A stretch of DNA of 33,737 bases. It comes from JBBDSV01 sp040904785. GTDB taxonomy: Bacteria > Actinomycetota > Nitriliruptoria > Nitriliruptorales > Nitriliruptoraceae. The position numbers were made by a program, and so were the translations under genes. The notes beneath the pieces are model-generated. The model saw nothing but the letters and a program-made list of their open reading frames with translations. It was not told where the DNA came from and made no database searches. How positions within the stretch are numbered: position 1 is the stretch's first letter; the number at the start of each line of letters is the position of its first letter. Shown here one piece after another: positions 18,443-26,191 of the stretch. Where the stretch lies: NCBI GenBank assembly GCA_040904785.1, contig JBBDSV010000058.1, positions 1 to 33,737 on the forward strand, written 5' to 3'.

Positions 18443-20281
18443 TCAGCCGGCCGCCTGCTGGTCATCACCTTCGTCGACGACTTCCGCGTCGACGACGTCG
18501 TCGTCGGCACCTTCGGTCGATTCATCGGCGGCACCTGCGGTGCTCTCCGAAGCCTGATAGATCGCTTCAGCGAGCTGCTGGCTCTTGTTCCCCAGCGCCT
18601 CCATCTTCGCCTTGACCTCGTCGGTGTCGTCACCGTCGAGTGCGGCCTTCAGTTCGCTCAATGCTTCTTCGATCTCGGCACGCGTGGCCTCGTCGACCTT
18701 GTCACCGTGCTCCTTGAGCGTCTTGTCGGTCTGGTAGGCCAGCGTGTCCGCCTGGTTGCGGACCTCAACGGCCTCCTTGCGTCGACGGTCTTCGTCGGCG
18801 TGCGCCTCGGCGTCCTTGATCATCTGCTCGATGTCGTCCTTGGGCAGCGCAGAACCGCCGGTGATCGTCATCGACTGTTCCTTGCCGGTGCCCAGGTCCT
18901 TGGCGGACACGTGCACGATGCCGTTCGCGTCAATGTCGAAGGTGACCTCGATCTGCGGGACACCACGCGGGGCCGGAGGAATGTCGGTCAGCATGAACTT
19001 GCCGAGCGTCTTGTTGTCGCTGACGAACTCCCGCTCGCCCTGCAGCACGTGGATCTCGACCGACGGCTGGTTGTCGTCGGCGGTCGTGAACACCTCGGAC
19101 CGCTTGGTCGGGATGGTGGTGTTGCGCTCGATGAGCTTGTGGGTGACGCCACCCTTCGTCTCGATGCCGAGCGACAGTGGCGTCACGTCGAGGAGCAACA
19201 CGTCCTTGACGTCGCCCTTGAGCACACCGGCCTGCAGCGCGGCACCGACGGCGACGACCTCGTCGGGATTGACGCCCTTGTGCGGCTCCTTGCCGCCCGT
19301 CAGTTCCTTCACGAGGTCCTGCACCGCAGGGATGCGCGTCGAACCACCGACGAGGATGACGTGATCGATCTTGCTCACGTCGATCCCGGCGTCCTTGATC
19401 GCACGGGCGAAGGGGGACTTCAACCGGTCAAGCAGGTCGCTCGTCAGTTCGTTGAACTTCGCGCGGCTGAGTGTCGACTCGAAGTGGAGCGGACCGGCGT
19501 CGGTCGCGGTCAGGAACGGCAGATTGACGCTCGTCTCCTGCGAGGACGACAGTTCGATCTTCGCCTTCTCGGCGGCTTCCTTCAGCCGCTGCAACGCCAT
19601 GCGGTCGTTCGACAGGTCGACACCGTGGTCGTTCTTGAAGGTGGTGACCATCCAGTCGATGAGCGCCTGGTCCCAGTCGTCACCGCCGAGCTGTGAGTCG
19701 CCCGCGGTCGACTTGACGTCGAACACGCCTTCGGCGATCTCAAGCACCGAAACGTCGAAGGTGCCGCCACCGAGGTCGAAGACGAGCACGGTCTGCTCAT
19801 CGGCCTTCTCGAGGCCGTAGGCGAGTGCGGCGGCGGTCGGCTCGGCGACGAGCCGCAGCACCTCGAGGCCGGCGATCTCGCCGGCTTCCTTGGTGGCCTG
19901 ACGCTGCGCGTCGTCGAAGTACGCCGGCACGGTGATGACCGCCTGGGTGACGTCATCACCGAGGTACGACTCCGCATCGCGCTTGAGCTTCATGAGGATG
20001 CGTGCCGAGATCTCCTGCGGCGTGTAGGTCTTGCCGTCGATTTCGGTCTTCCAGTCACGACCGATGTGCCGCTTGACTGACCGGATCGTGCGGTCAGCGT
20101 TCGTCACCGCCTGCCGCTTGGCGACTTCACCGACGAGTACCTCGCCGGACTTCGACCACGCCACCACTGACGGTGTCGTGCGCGCGCCCTCGGCATTGGC
20201 GATGACGGCGGGCTCACCACCTTCCATGACCGAGACGACCGAATTCGTCGTCCCGAGGTCGATCCCAACAGCCCTCGCCAT
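18443..20281 (-). CDS. dnaK: Chaperone DnaK (Hsp70)
   Basis: A 612-aa Hsp70. The start VGIDLGTTNSVVSVMEGG is the phosphate-1 motif. VFDLGGGTFDVSVLEI (phosphate-2) and VILVGGSTRIPAVQDLV (adenosine motif) complete the actin-like ATPase domain. The substrate domain follows the DVTPLSLGIET linker, and the helical lid ends in an Asp/Glu-rich tail (EGADDDVVDAEVVDEGDD). It folds nascent and stress-damaged proteins with DnaJ and GrpE and is the HspR co-repressor. AGAGGAGGA lies upstream of ATG 20281. It is the first gene of the six-gene operon, about 100 bases after a -10 box and a HAIR element. Confidence 0.98.
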   Translation of the reverse strand: MARAVGIDLGTTNSVVSVMEGGEPAVIANAEGARTTPSVVAWSKSGEVLVGEVAKRQAVTNADRTIRSVKRHIGRDWKTEIDGKTYTPQEISARILMKLKRDAESYLGDDVTQAVITVPAYFDDAQRQATKEAGEIAGLEVLRLVAEPTAAALAYGLEKADEQTVLVFDLGGGTFDVSVLEIAEGVFDVKSTAGDSQLGGDDWDQALIDWMVTTFKNDHGVDLSNDRMALQRLKEAAEKAKIELSSSQETSVNLPFLTATDAGPLHFESTLSRAKFNELTSDLLDRLKSPFARAIKDAGIDVSKIDHVILVGGSTRIPAVQDLVKELTGGKEPHKGVNPDEVVAVGAALQAGVLKGDVKDVLLLDVTPLSLGIETKGGVTHKLIERNTTIPTKRSEVFTTADDNQPSVEIHVLQGEREFVSDNKTLGKFMLTDIPPAPRGVPQIEVTFDIDANGIVHVSAKDLGTGKEQSMTITGGSALPKDDIEQMIKDAEAHADEDRRRKEAVEVRNQADTLAYQTDKTLKEHGDKVDEATRAEIEEALSELKAALDGDDTDEVKAKMEALGNKSQQLAEAIYQASESTAGAADESTEGADDDVVDAEVVDEGDDQQAAG

Positions 20282-20393
20282 GCTCTGGTCCTCCTCTGAC
20301 GTGTGCAGGTTTCATCGCGCTGTTCGCGCTGTTCTGCACCCAAAGGTACGACCTCTTGCCCACACCGCAAGCGTTCTATCGGGTGCTACGCAG

Positions 20394-20399
20394 ATAATA
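20394..20399 (-). promoter_or_regulatory. Putative -10 box of the dnaK operon promoter
   Basis: On the minus strand TATTAT (plus ATAATA) is a near-consensus -10 hexamer in otherwise GC-rich DNA. It abuts the HAIR element, which would fill the -10/-35 spacer. No good -35 is seen. The implied leader before dnaK is about 105 bases. Confidence 0.55.
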
Positions 20400-20416
20400 T
20401 GAGTCGATACGACTCA
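20400..20416. promoter_or_regulatory. HAIR-like operator for HspR upstream of dnaK
   Basis: TGAGT-N7-ACTCA matches the core of the HAIR consensus CTTGAGT-N7-ACTCAAG exactly, including the 7-base spacer. The two outermost bases of each arm differ. It overlaps the promoter spacer of dnaK, where HspR binding would block RNA polymerase. HspR itself is encoded in the same operon. Confidence 0.8.
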
Positions 20417-20509
20417 GCTTTGATGCTTCTTTGGGCACACGCTCCACACCGCACGTCGTGGTCTCACGAATCGACCATTCGCCGGCGGCACCCGCCTCAC
20501 CGGCGGCGC

Positions 20510-20635
20510 TCAGGAGCCGAAGATTCCCAGGATCGCGCCGACCATGGTCAGCCCACCGACGCTGGAGCCCGCGTTGATCGCCAACTGCGCACGAGAACGA
20601 CCGTCGAAGAGCCAGACGGTGCGACCGCAGCGCAG
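20510..20635 (-). other. Coding-like extension after the small membrane ORF (in-frame TGA between)
   Basis: The minus-strand frame directly after the TGA at 20636-20638 stays open for 41 codons to the next TGA at 20510-20512. The peptide (TVWLFDGRSRAQLAINAG, then SSVGGLTMVGAILGIFGS) reads like a polar loop plus a membrane helix. By hand count 34 of 41 codons end in G or C, as in real genes here. It has no ATG or GTG start near its 5' end, only CTG right after the TGA. It may be stop readthrough, a separately started small protein, a broken gene or a sequencing error. Confidence 0.3.
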
Positions 20636-20806
20636 TCAGTGGTGCTCGTCGGTCTCGAGCGGCGCCGACGTCGGCGTTGGTCGCCATGTGCGGGGCTGTG
20701 GGCGGCCGCGGGCGTCGCATCGTTCGCGATCCGGCCAGAAGTCGAGCATCAGCGCGAACGGCAACAGCACGATGAACGCGGTGAGCGTCCACTGCCAGGT
20801 CGCCAT
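20636..20806 (-). CDS. Small single-helix membrane protein (56 aa), unknown function
   Basis: ATG 20806 has GGAGG at 20813-20817, six bases upstream. The peptide starts MATWQWTLTAFIVLLPFALM, one strong membrane helix with an aromatic girdle (LDFWPD), and continues with an Arg/Pro-rich cytoplasmic tail ending LETDEHH. About 49 of 56 codons end in G or C, matching local coding style. I know no family for it. It lies between the dnaK promoter and the DUF192 lipoprotein gene and runs in the same direction as both. The frame continues past its TGA with another coding-like stretch. Confidence 0.55.
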   Translation of the reverse strand: MATWQWTLTAFIVLLPFALMLDFWPDRERCDARGRPQPRTWRPTPTSAPLETDEHH

Positions 20807-20847
20807 GACCAACCTCCGAGAGCCAACGCCGATGCTAGCCGCACCGA

Positions 20848-21369
20848 CTACGAGGCGGGTGTGGGAGGTGCCCAGGTCATCGTGTCGCCGACGGCGACAC
20901 CGGCGTCAGCAAGAAAGTCGGCCCGGACCTCGAGTGCGGCGCGATACGGCACCTGTGGATCGGTGACGGGACACGGGTCGGCACGGCATGGCTCCATGGT
21001 GGCGATGGCCACAATCTGCCCGTGGGCATCCGCGAAGGCGATGTCCAACGCCACCGGCGTGTCCTTCATCCAGAATCCACCACGGTGACCTGCGTCATAC
21101 ACGAACAGCACGCCAGTTCCGTCGGGCACCGCATCGACACCCATCAGACCTTGGGCACGTCGACGTGGCACGTCGGCGACGCGTGCGGCCACGATCACGT
21201 CGTCGCCGTCGGCACGAACGATCTCGACGGTCGTCGTCGGCCAGTCGTCGACCTCGGTGCCGAACGACCGAAAATCAGCGGTTTCCGGGCCGTCGACGGG
21301 TGGACCACACGCCGACAATGCGACGGCCACGATGAGCATGCACGCGCGTCGTGGCCACGTCATTCGCAC
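20848..21369 (-). CDS. DUF192 family lipoprotein
   Basis: A 173-aa exported protein. The N-terminus is a lipoprotein signal peptide with lipobox LSAC (MLIVAVALSACG), so the mature protein is probably membrane-anchored. The DUF192 domain fills about 45-170, with RAQGLMGVDAVPDGTGVLFVYD and GGFWMKDTPVALDIAFAD as its signatures, and ends at VGDTMTW. The function of DUF192 is unknown. GTG 21369 is preferred because GGAGG (21376-21380) lies six bases upstream; ATG 21363 is two codons further in. It is divergent from etfD. Confidence 0.88.
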   Translation of the reverse strand: MRMTWPRRACMLIVAVALSACGPPVDGPETADFRSFGTEVDDWPTTTVEIVRADGDDVIVAARVADVPRRRAQGLMGVDAVPDGTGVLFVYDAGHRGGFWMKDTPVALDIAFADAHGQIVAIATMEPCRADPCPVTDPQVPYRAALEVRADFLADAGVAVGDTMTWAPPTPAS

Positions 21370-21437
21370 CGCTGCCCTCCGCCGGCGCCGTCATCGGCGA
21401 CGAGCATTGGACGCTATCGCCGGCACGCCGAACTGCG

Positions 21438-21466
21438 TTGGGCCGGGAGCGGCCACCTCCTACACT
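21438..21466 (+). promoter_or_regulatory. Putative sigma-70-type promoter for the etfD-like gene
   Basis: TTGGGC (21438-21443), a 17-base spacer and TACACT (21461-21466) form a plausible promoter. Transcription would start near 21473, giving a leader of about 94 bases that contains a 9-base tandem repeat and an inverted repeat close to the ribosome site. Confidence 0.5.
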
Positions 21467-21519
21467 CAGCGCGCCGACACCATCGTGCCCATCTCGGTAC
21501 GCCACGTCGGCCGGACGAC

Positions 21520-21537
21520 GGGACACTGGGGACACTG
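21520..21537 (+). repeat. Two perfect tandem copies of GGGACACTG
   Basis: GGGACACTG occurs at 21520-21528 and again at 21529-21537 with no gap, in the leader before the etfD-like start. GGGGAC (21528-21533) can also pair with GTCCCC (21548-21553), just ahead of the Shine-Dalgarno at 21555-21560. Confidence 0.6.
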
Positions 21538-21566
21538 CCCGCCGATGGTCCCCCGGGAGGACGCAC

Positions 21567-23741
21567 GTGGACGCCGACTCGCTGCTCGTGGCATTCCGCA
21601 TCATCATGGGGACCGGCGTCATCGTCTTCTTCGGTGCCTGGGCGGTCCGGCGCGGCATGTTCCTCGTCAAGCTGGTCGGTGCCGCGCAGCCGAATCCCGC
21701 GCGCAACATCTCCACCGCGTTCCGTGCCAACCTCAAGCACGCGCTGGTCAACATTCTCGGCAACCAGAAGCTGCTTCGCTGGTCGCTGCCCGGCATCGCA
21801 CACTTCTGGGTCATGTGGGCGTTCCTCGTCCTGCAGACGACGTTGCTCGAGGCAGCCGGCGAGCTCTACATCGGCCCCGAGTTCCAGTTGCCGCTGCTCC
21901 ACCTGATCGCCATCGGCGGGGTCGACGCCTACGACGTGCTCGGCTTCTTCCAGGACCTGCTGGGACTGCTGTCGATGGCCGGCATCGTCGTGTTCGCCAC
22001 GATCCGCCTGTCCCAGGACCCGCGCACGAAGGGGCGGCAGTCCCGCTTTGCCGGATCCAACCTGAACCAGGGCTGGTGGGTGCTGGCAGGCGAATCGCTT
22101 GTCATCTGGACACTGTGGATCGCGCACGGGGTGCGGTTCGCCGAGGGCCACGCACCCACCGAGGCCGCCTTCGTCTCGCGGCTCTTCGGCGATGCGCTCG
22201 CGGGAATTGAACCGACGGCCCTGCACTGGATCGGTGCGGTCAACCTCGTCGTCCACATCGCGATCGTCGGCGCATTCCTGGTATTCACGCTGCACTCGAA
22301 GCATCTGCACATCTTGACGATCCCGTTTCAAGAACTGACGCGCGATCCAAACAAGGACAAGGCGCTCGGCGCGCTCACGACCGAGCACATCGACATGGAG
22401 GCGATGGACGAGAACACCGTGCTGGGCGTCGGCACGGTCGAACAGTTCCCGTTCGACCGGTTCCTCGACTTCATGACCTGCACGGAATGCGGTCGGTGCC
22501 AGTCGCAGTGTCCGGCGTGGAACACCGGCAAGCCGTTGAGCCCGAAGATGCTCATCCAGGATCTGCGCGATCACATGTACGCGAAGGGCCCGTTCCTGCT
22601 GGGCAAGGTTGACGAGGCCGAGGCCGGCGACGTCATCAACATCCCGATGGTGGGCGACGCGCCGGGCGAGGCCGCGGTCATCGACTACGACGTGTTGTGG
22701 TCGTGCACGACCTGCGGTGCCTGCGTCGAAGAATGCCCCGTCGACATCCAGCATGTCGACACCATCATGGACCTGCGCCGCTACAAGGCGATGATGGAGT
22801 CGAGCTTCCCGCAGGAAGCCGGCGTGATGCTGCGCAACATCGAGAACTCCGGAGACCCGTGGGGTGTGGGTCAGTCGAAGCGCGAGGAGTGGACCGAGAA
22901 GCTCGACTTCGACATTCCCCGTGCCGTGCCCGGCACCCTGCTCGACCCGGATATCGACCACCTGCTGTGGGTCGGCTGCTCCGGCGCCGTCGACGACCGC
23001 TCGAAAAAGATCACCATCGCCACAGCGCAGCTGCTGCACGACGCCGGGGTCAAGTTCGCCATCCTCGGCAACAATGAAACGTGCACCGGCGACTCGCCGC
23101 GCCGACTGGGCATGGAGTACCTGTTCCAGATGTTGGCGCAGCAGAACGTCGAGACGCTCAAGTCCGTCGGTGCAGAGAAGCGGACCATCATCACCCGCTG
23201 CGCCCACTGCTTCAACGCCATCAAGAACGAGTACCCGGACTTCGACGGCCACTTCACCGTGCTGCACCACAGCCAGCTGCTGTCCCAGCTGGTCGACGAG
23301 GGCCGGCTCGTCATCACCAACGAGCTCGCCAAACGCATCACCTACCACGACCCGTGCTATCTGGGCCGCCACAACGACGTCTACGACGAGCCGCGCGCGA
23401 CAATCGGTGCGGTGCCCGGCGTCGACGCGGTCGAGATGGGTCGCTGCCGGTCGAACGGGTTCTGCTGTGGTGCCGGCGGCGCCCGGATGTGGATGGAGGA
23501 GCAGGTCGGCTCCCGCGTGAACGTCAACCGCGTCGAAGAGGCGATCGAGACCGGGTCGGACATCATCGCCACCGGGTGCCCGTTCTGCGTCACGATGCTG
23601 TCCGACGGCGTCGCCGAGAAGGTCGGCCAGGGTGACCTCGAAGACAACCAGGTCGAGGTGCTCGACATCTCCGAGGTGTTGATCCGCGGGCGCGAGATAG
23701 CGCCTGCGACCGCGGACGCCGGACCGTCGGACGACCACTGA
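21567..23741 (+). CDS. Membrane Fe-S oxidoreductase, EtfD-like (ETF:quinone electron transfer)
   Basis: A 724-aa fusion. Five or six membrane helices (about 5-270) resemble a NarI/HdrE-type cytochrome b domain. Two [4Fe-4S] ferredoxin motifs follow (CTECGRCQSQCP near 305, CTTCGACVEECP near 379), then two cysteine-rich CCG domains (GCSGAVDD near 471, CAHCFN, CYLGRHND near 597, GFCCGAGGARMW near 632), as in heterodisulfide reductase D and glycerol-3-phosphate dehydrogenase GlpC. The same layout is seen in mycobacterial EtfD (Rv0338c), which passes electrons from EtfBA and acyl-CoA dehydrogenases to the membrane in beta-oxidation. That role is inferred; no etfAB is in the window. GTG 21567 has GGGAGG six bases upstream. 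The long open frame before it is not coding-like. Confidence 0.88.
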   Translation: MDADSLLVAFRIIMGTGVIVFFGAWAVRRGMFLVKLVGAAQPNPARNISTAFRANLKHALVNILGNQKLLRWSLPGIAHFWVMWAFLVLQTTLLEAAGELYIGPEFQLPLLHLIAIGGVDAYDVLGFFQDLLGLLSMAGIVVFATIRLSQDPRTKGRQSRFAGSNLNQGWWVLAGESLVIWTLWIAHGVRFAEGHAPTEAAFVSRLFGDALAGIEPTALHWIGAVNLVVHIAIVGAFLVFTLHSKHLHILTIPFQELTRDPNKDKALGALTTEHIDMEAMDENTVLGVGTVEQFPFDRFLDFMTCTECGRCQSQCPAWNTGKPLSPKMLIQDLRDHMYAKGPFLLGKVDEAEAGDVINIPMVGDAPGEAAVIDYDVLWSCTTCGACVEECPVDIQHVDTIMDLRRYKAMMESSFPQEAGVMLRNIENSGDPWGVGQSKREEWTEKLDFDIPRAVPGTLLDPDIDHLLWVGCSGAVDDRSKKITIATAQLLHDAGVKFAILGNNETCTGDSPRRLGMEYLFQMLAQQNVETLKSVGAEKRTIITRCAHCFNAIKNEYPDFDGHFTVLHHSQLLSQLVDEGRLVITNELAKRITYHDPCYLGRHNDVYDEPRATIGAVPGVDAVEMGRCRSNGFCCGAGGARMWMEEQVGSRVNVNRVEEAIETGSDIIATGCPFCVTMLSDGVAEKVGQGDLEDNQVEVLDISEVLIRGREIAPATADAGPSDDH

Positions 23742-23754
23742 CGTACCGCCGCGC

Positions 23755-24366
23755 ATGACGACGACCGAAGCCCCGCCACGCGACCGGGCCGACCGCGTCG
23801 CCGACCGCCTGGCTGTGCCCGTGCTCGTGGCGGCGCTGGCGTCGGTCCCCGCGGTGTTCCTCACGTTGCTCGATCAGCCGTGGGCAACGATCGGCGCTGG
23901 CCTCAACGCCGTCTCTGGCGGAGTCCTCGTCGCCGAGGCGCTCGTCCTGTTCGCACTCGCTGAAGACCGGCGGGCCTGGTTGCGGCGCAACCGCTTGCTC
24001 GTCGCCCTCGCGCTCGTCCTCGTACCCGCGGTCATCTTCGCCATCGGTCCCGTGCAGCTGTTGCGCACGTTGCGGGTGTTCGGCGCACTGCGAATCATCC
24101 GGGTCGCACGGATCATCAAGGCGGGACGCATCCTGCGGCATCGACATGGCCATCGCCACGGATGGCGCCGCGCCGTAGGTGTCGGGGTGACGCTGCTTTG
24201 TGCCGGCTTCGTCGCGGTCGTGCTCGCCGACCCGACCTCGACATCGCGGCAACTGCTCGATGGCGCCGTTGACCGCGTCGGCTGGATCGGCACGGTCTTC
24301 GCCGGCGCAATCATCGCCGTCGCAACCTTCATCGTTCGCACGCGCCGTGACCGGCTCAGCCGCTGA
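23755..24366 (+). CDS. Voltage-sensor-like membrane protein without recognisable pore filter
   Basis: A 203-aa protein with about six membrane helices. The fourth is the striking one: LLRTLRVFGALRIIRVARII and the next residues place Arg or Lys at nearly every third position, as in the S4 helix of voltage-gated cation channels. In the family an S5-pore-S6 unit should follow. Here two helices (GVTLLCAGFVAVVLA and GWIGTVFAGAIIAVATFIV) flank a short loop with no TVGYG-like filter. It may be a stand-alone voltage sensor, a degenerate channel or a non-channel relative. A His/Arg patch (RHRHGHRHG) follows S4. It begins 13 bases after the EtfD-like stop and is probably co-transcribed. Confidence 0.7.
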   Translation: MTTTEAPPRDRADRVADRLAVPVLVAALASVPAVFLTLLDQPWATIGAGLNAVSGGVLVAEALVLFALAEDRRAWLRRNRLLVALALVLVPAVIFAIGPVQLLRTLRVFGALRIIRVARIIKAGRILRHRHGHRHGWRRAVGVGVTLLCAGFVAVVLADPTSTSRQLLDGAVDRVGWIGTVFAGAIIAVATFIVRTRRDRLSR

Positions 24367-24412
24367 AGCACGAGGCTAGGATCGCCGCCGTCTGGACGAC
24401 AGGTGGGAGCGC

Positions 24413-24934
24413 ATGACCGAAGTCGTCGCTGCGGCCGTCGCCGTCGCACTCATGGTCGTCGCGATGACCTACAACCAACTTTCCCGTGCGGCGGTGCAAT
24501 TGCGCACGGCGTGGTCGGACATGGCCGCCGTTCTGCGTGCACGTCACGAGCTCGTCGACGACATCATCGGACACGGCAGCCGGTCCACCGACGTGCCGTC
24601 GGCGGCGGTCGACGCCCTGCGGGAATCGCGTGATCACGCCCGCGCGGCCCGCGCCGCCGACCGCCCGACTGCCGAGCATGCACTCGACGGGGCCCTGGCA
24701 CTCGTCACCGACCACCTGCGTGCCAGCGATGCCGCACAAGCCCAGGCCCTCGTGCACCGCATCGACGCCGTGCACCAACAGCTTGCGGGCGTGCACACCG
24801 AGGGACTGCGGTGCGCGAAGGACTACCAGCGGACGGCATCGAAGTTCCCGGGCACGATCATCGCCCAGTTGAGCGGTGTTTCCACGGACGAACGCGCCGC
24901 GCTCGACGATCCTCGCGCCATTCCGCTGAACTAG
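24413..24934 (+). CDS. LemA-like membrane-anchored protein
   Basis: A 173-aa protein. An N-terminal membrane helix (VVAAAVAVALMVVAMTYNQL) runs into the LemA-type pattern YNQLSRAAVQLRTAWSDMAAVLRARHELVDDIIG. Near the end AKDYQRTASKFPGTIIAQL corresponds to the LemA YNxxVxxFPxxxIA motif. The middle helices are diverged from classical LemA. LemA proteins are small helical membrane proteins of unsettled function. It starts at ATG 24413 after AGGTGGGAG, 46 bases downstream of the voltage-sensor-like gene. Its TAG stop shares CTAG (24931-24934) with the stop of the convergent dcd gene. Confidence 0.72.
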   Translation: MTEVVAAAVAVALMVVAMTYNQLSRAAVQLRTAWSDMAAVLRARHELVDDIIGHGSRSTDVPSAAVDALRESRDHARAARAADRPTAEHALDGALALVTDHLRASDAAQAQALVHRIDAVHQQLAGVHTEGLRCAKDYQRTASKFPGTIIAQLSGVSTDERAALDDPRAIPLN

Positions 24935-25524
24935 GCGGGATCGAGGTCGTCAGCGTCGGGTGGCGGAACGAGATTGAGGTGGTACCGGGACGCGGTCGGC
25001 CCGCGCTGGCCCTGATACTTCGAGCCCGTCGCCTTCGAACCGTAGGGATGCTCCGCCGGCTGATCGAGCCGGAAGAAGGCGAACTGCGCGATCTTCATCC
25101 CCGGATACAGCAGAATCGGCAGCGTCGCGACGTTCGACAGCTCGAGCGTGACCTCACCGTCGAATCCCGCGTCGATAAATCCGGCGGTGGAGTGGATCAC
25201 CAGGCCCAGACGGGCGAGCGAACTCTTGCCTTCGAGCCGCGCGACCACGTCGTCCGGCAAGGTGATCCGCTCCAACGTCGCCCCGAGCACGAATTCTCCG
25301 GGATGCAGCACGAACGGTTCGGCCGAGACCTCGACGAGTTCGGTCAGGTCCGGCTGGTCGGCCCGTACGTCGATGTAGGGATAGCGATGGTTGGCGAACA
25401 CCCGGAACGACGACGAGAGCCGGACATCGACACTCGACGGCTGAATCGCATCGTCAGCCAGCGGATTGATCCCGATGCGGCCCGAAGCCAGCGCTTCACG
25501 GATCGTGCGGTCGGAGAGAATCAC
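24931..25524 (-). CDS. dcd: dCTP deaminase, probably dUMP-forming
   Basis: A 197-aa trimeric dUTPase-fold enzyme. The sequence follows the mycobacterial bifunctional enzyme closely: ILSDRTIREALASGRIGI, QPSSVDVRLSSSFRVF, FVLHPGEFVLGATLE, RLEGKSSLARLGL, HSTAGFIDAGFDGEVTLELSN and GSKYQGQRGPTASRY. The EGKSSLARLG loop and the catalytic Glu in the ELSN strand region are intact. Such enzymes convert dCTP directly to dUMP for thymidylate synthesis, without releasing dUTP. The bifunctional assignment rests on similarity. GTG 25524 has GAGGA six bases upstream. The 3' end overlaps the LemA-like gene by four bases. Confidence 0.94.
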   Translation of the reverse strand: MILSDRTIREALASGRIGINPLADDAIQPSSVDVRLSSSFRVFANHRYPYIDVRADQPDLTELVEVSAEPFVLHPGEFVLGATLERITLPDDVVARLEGKSSLARLGLVIHSTAGFIDAGFDGEVTLELSNVATLPILLYPGMKIAQFAFFRLDQPAEHPYGSKATGSKYQGQRGPTASRYHLNLVPPPDADDLDPA

Positions 25525-25584
25525 GCAACGTCCTCACGGTCGCGGCCCTGTCGCGCAACCTAGACGGAACTCGCCGCCGCAGCG

Positions 25585-25614
25585 TTGCACCCGTTGTTGC
25601 CGCGGCAGTACGTT
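25585..25614 (+). promoter_or_regulatory. Putative promoter of tRNA-Gly
   Basis: TTGCAC (25585-25590), an 18-base spacer and TACGTT (25609-25614) lie 32 bases ahead of the mature tRNA. The spacing and the TANNNT -10 fit, but the -10 is weak. Confidence 0.4.
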
Positions 25615-25646
25615 CCACCGGCCGGCGCAGCCCGTCTGGCACCCCC

Positions 25647-25717
25647 GCGGGTGTAGTTCAATGGTAGAACACGAGCTTCCCAAGCTCGGAATGGGGGTTC
25701 GATTCCCCTCACCCGCT
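25647..25717 (+). tRNA. tRNA-Gly (anticodon CCC)
   Basis: A complete 71-base cloverleaf. The acceptor arms are 25647-25653 (GCGGGTG) and 25710-25716 (CACCCGC), with T as discriminator at 25717. The D arm is GTTC/GAAC. The anticodon arm is CGAGC/GCTCG around loop TTCCCAA, giving CCC, which reads GGG glycine codons. The T arm is GGGGG/CCCCT around TTCGATT, with one G-T pair. CCA is not encoded. Confidence 0.96.
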
Positions 25718-25833
25718 CCGTGTGGCGCGTCGGGACATCACCGTCACGCTGTCGGACGACCTGGGACAACGCTCCCGGCCTTAACACGGGGTGCAGGCGA
25801 CGAAAGAATTCGCCACGACGGCAGGGACGCATC

Positions 25834-26184
25834 ATGGCCGGCCACCGGATCTATGCGACGAGCGTCGCGAGCGTCTATCCGCACGATGTCGCAAAGGCGG
25901 AACGCAAGGGGCGGACGAAGGACGAGGTCGACGAGATCTTCCGTTGGCTGACGGGCTACGGCCAGGACGAACTCGAGACGCAGCTCGACAATGACACCGA
26001 TTTCGAGACGTTCTTCGCGCAGGCTCCCCAGCTCAATCCGTCACGCGCGGTGATCACGGGCGTCGTCTGCGGTATCCGCGTGGAGAACATCGAGGAACCC
26101 ACGATGCGCGAGATCCGCTCCCTCGACAAGTTGATCGACGAGCTCGCCCGGGGAAAGTCGATGGACAAGGTCCTCCGCTCGTAG
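25834..26184 (+). CDS. DUF2200 family protein
   Basis: A 116-aa protein matching DUF2200 end to end. It starts MAGHRIYATSVASVYPHDVAKAERKGRTKDEVDEIFRWLTGY, continues DFETFFAQAPQLNPSRAVITGVVCGIRVENIE and ends IRSLDKLIDELARGKSMDKVLRS. The family is widespread and cytoplasmic and has no assigned biochemical role; the fold resembles DNA-associated MmcQ/YjbR-like proteins only loosely. ATG 25834 matches the family start; the open frame from 25720 runs through the tRNA flank and is not coding. A short stretch at 29825-29899 looks like a decayed copy of its C-terminus. Confidence 0.9.
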   Translation: MAGHRIYATSVASVYPHDVAKAERKGRTKDEVDEIFRWLTGYGQDELETQLDNDTDFETFFAQAPQLNPSRAVITGVVCGIRVENIEEPTMREIRSLDKLIDELARGKSMDKVLRS

Positions 26185-26191
26185 CGACCTG

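Noticed and set aside
17258..19696. 812-codon open frame on the plus strand across grpE, hsp20 and dnaK
   Set aside because: It is antisense to three certain chaperone genes and is open only because of the GC-rich codon pattern; it shows no domain.
20472..20512. GC-rich repeats (GCCGGCGG and CCGGCGGC) as a terminator or CRISPR-like unit
   Set aside because: Only two short imperfect copies; the best stem is 5 bp with no T run.
20376..20792. 138-codon minus-strand frame between dnaK and the DUF192 gene
   Set aside because: It overlaps the better-supported 56-aa ORF in another frame, crosses the HAIR element and promoter, and has no ribosome site.
21414..23864. 816-codon open frame on the minus strand
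   Set aside because: It is the mirror of the EtfD-like gene, whose Fe-S motifs are unmistakable; the antisense peptide has no family features.
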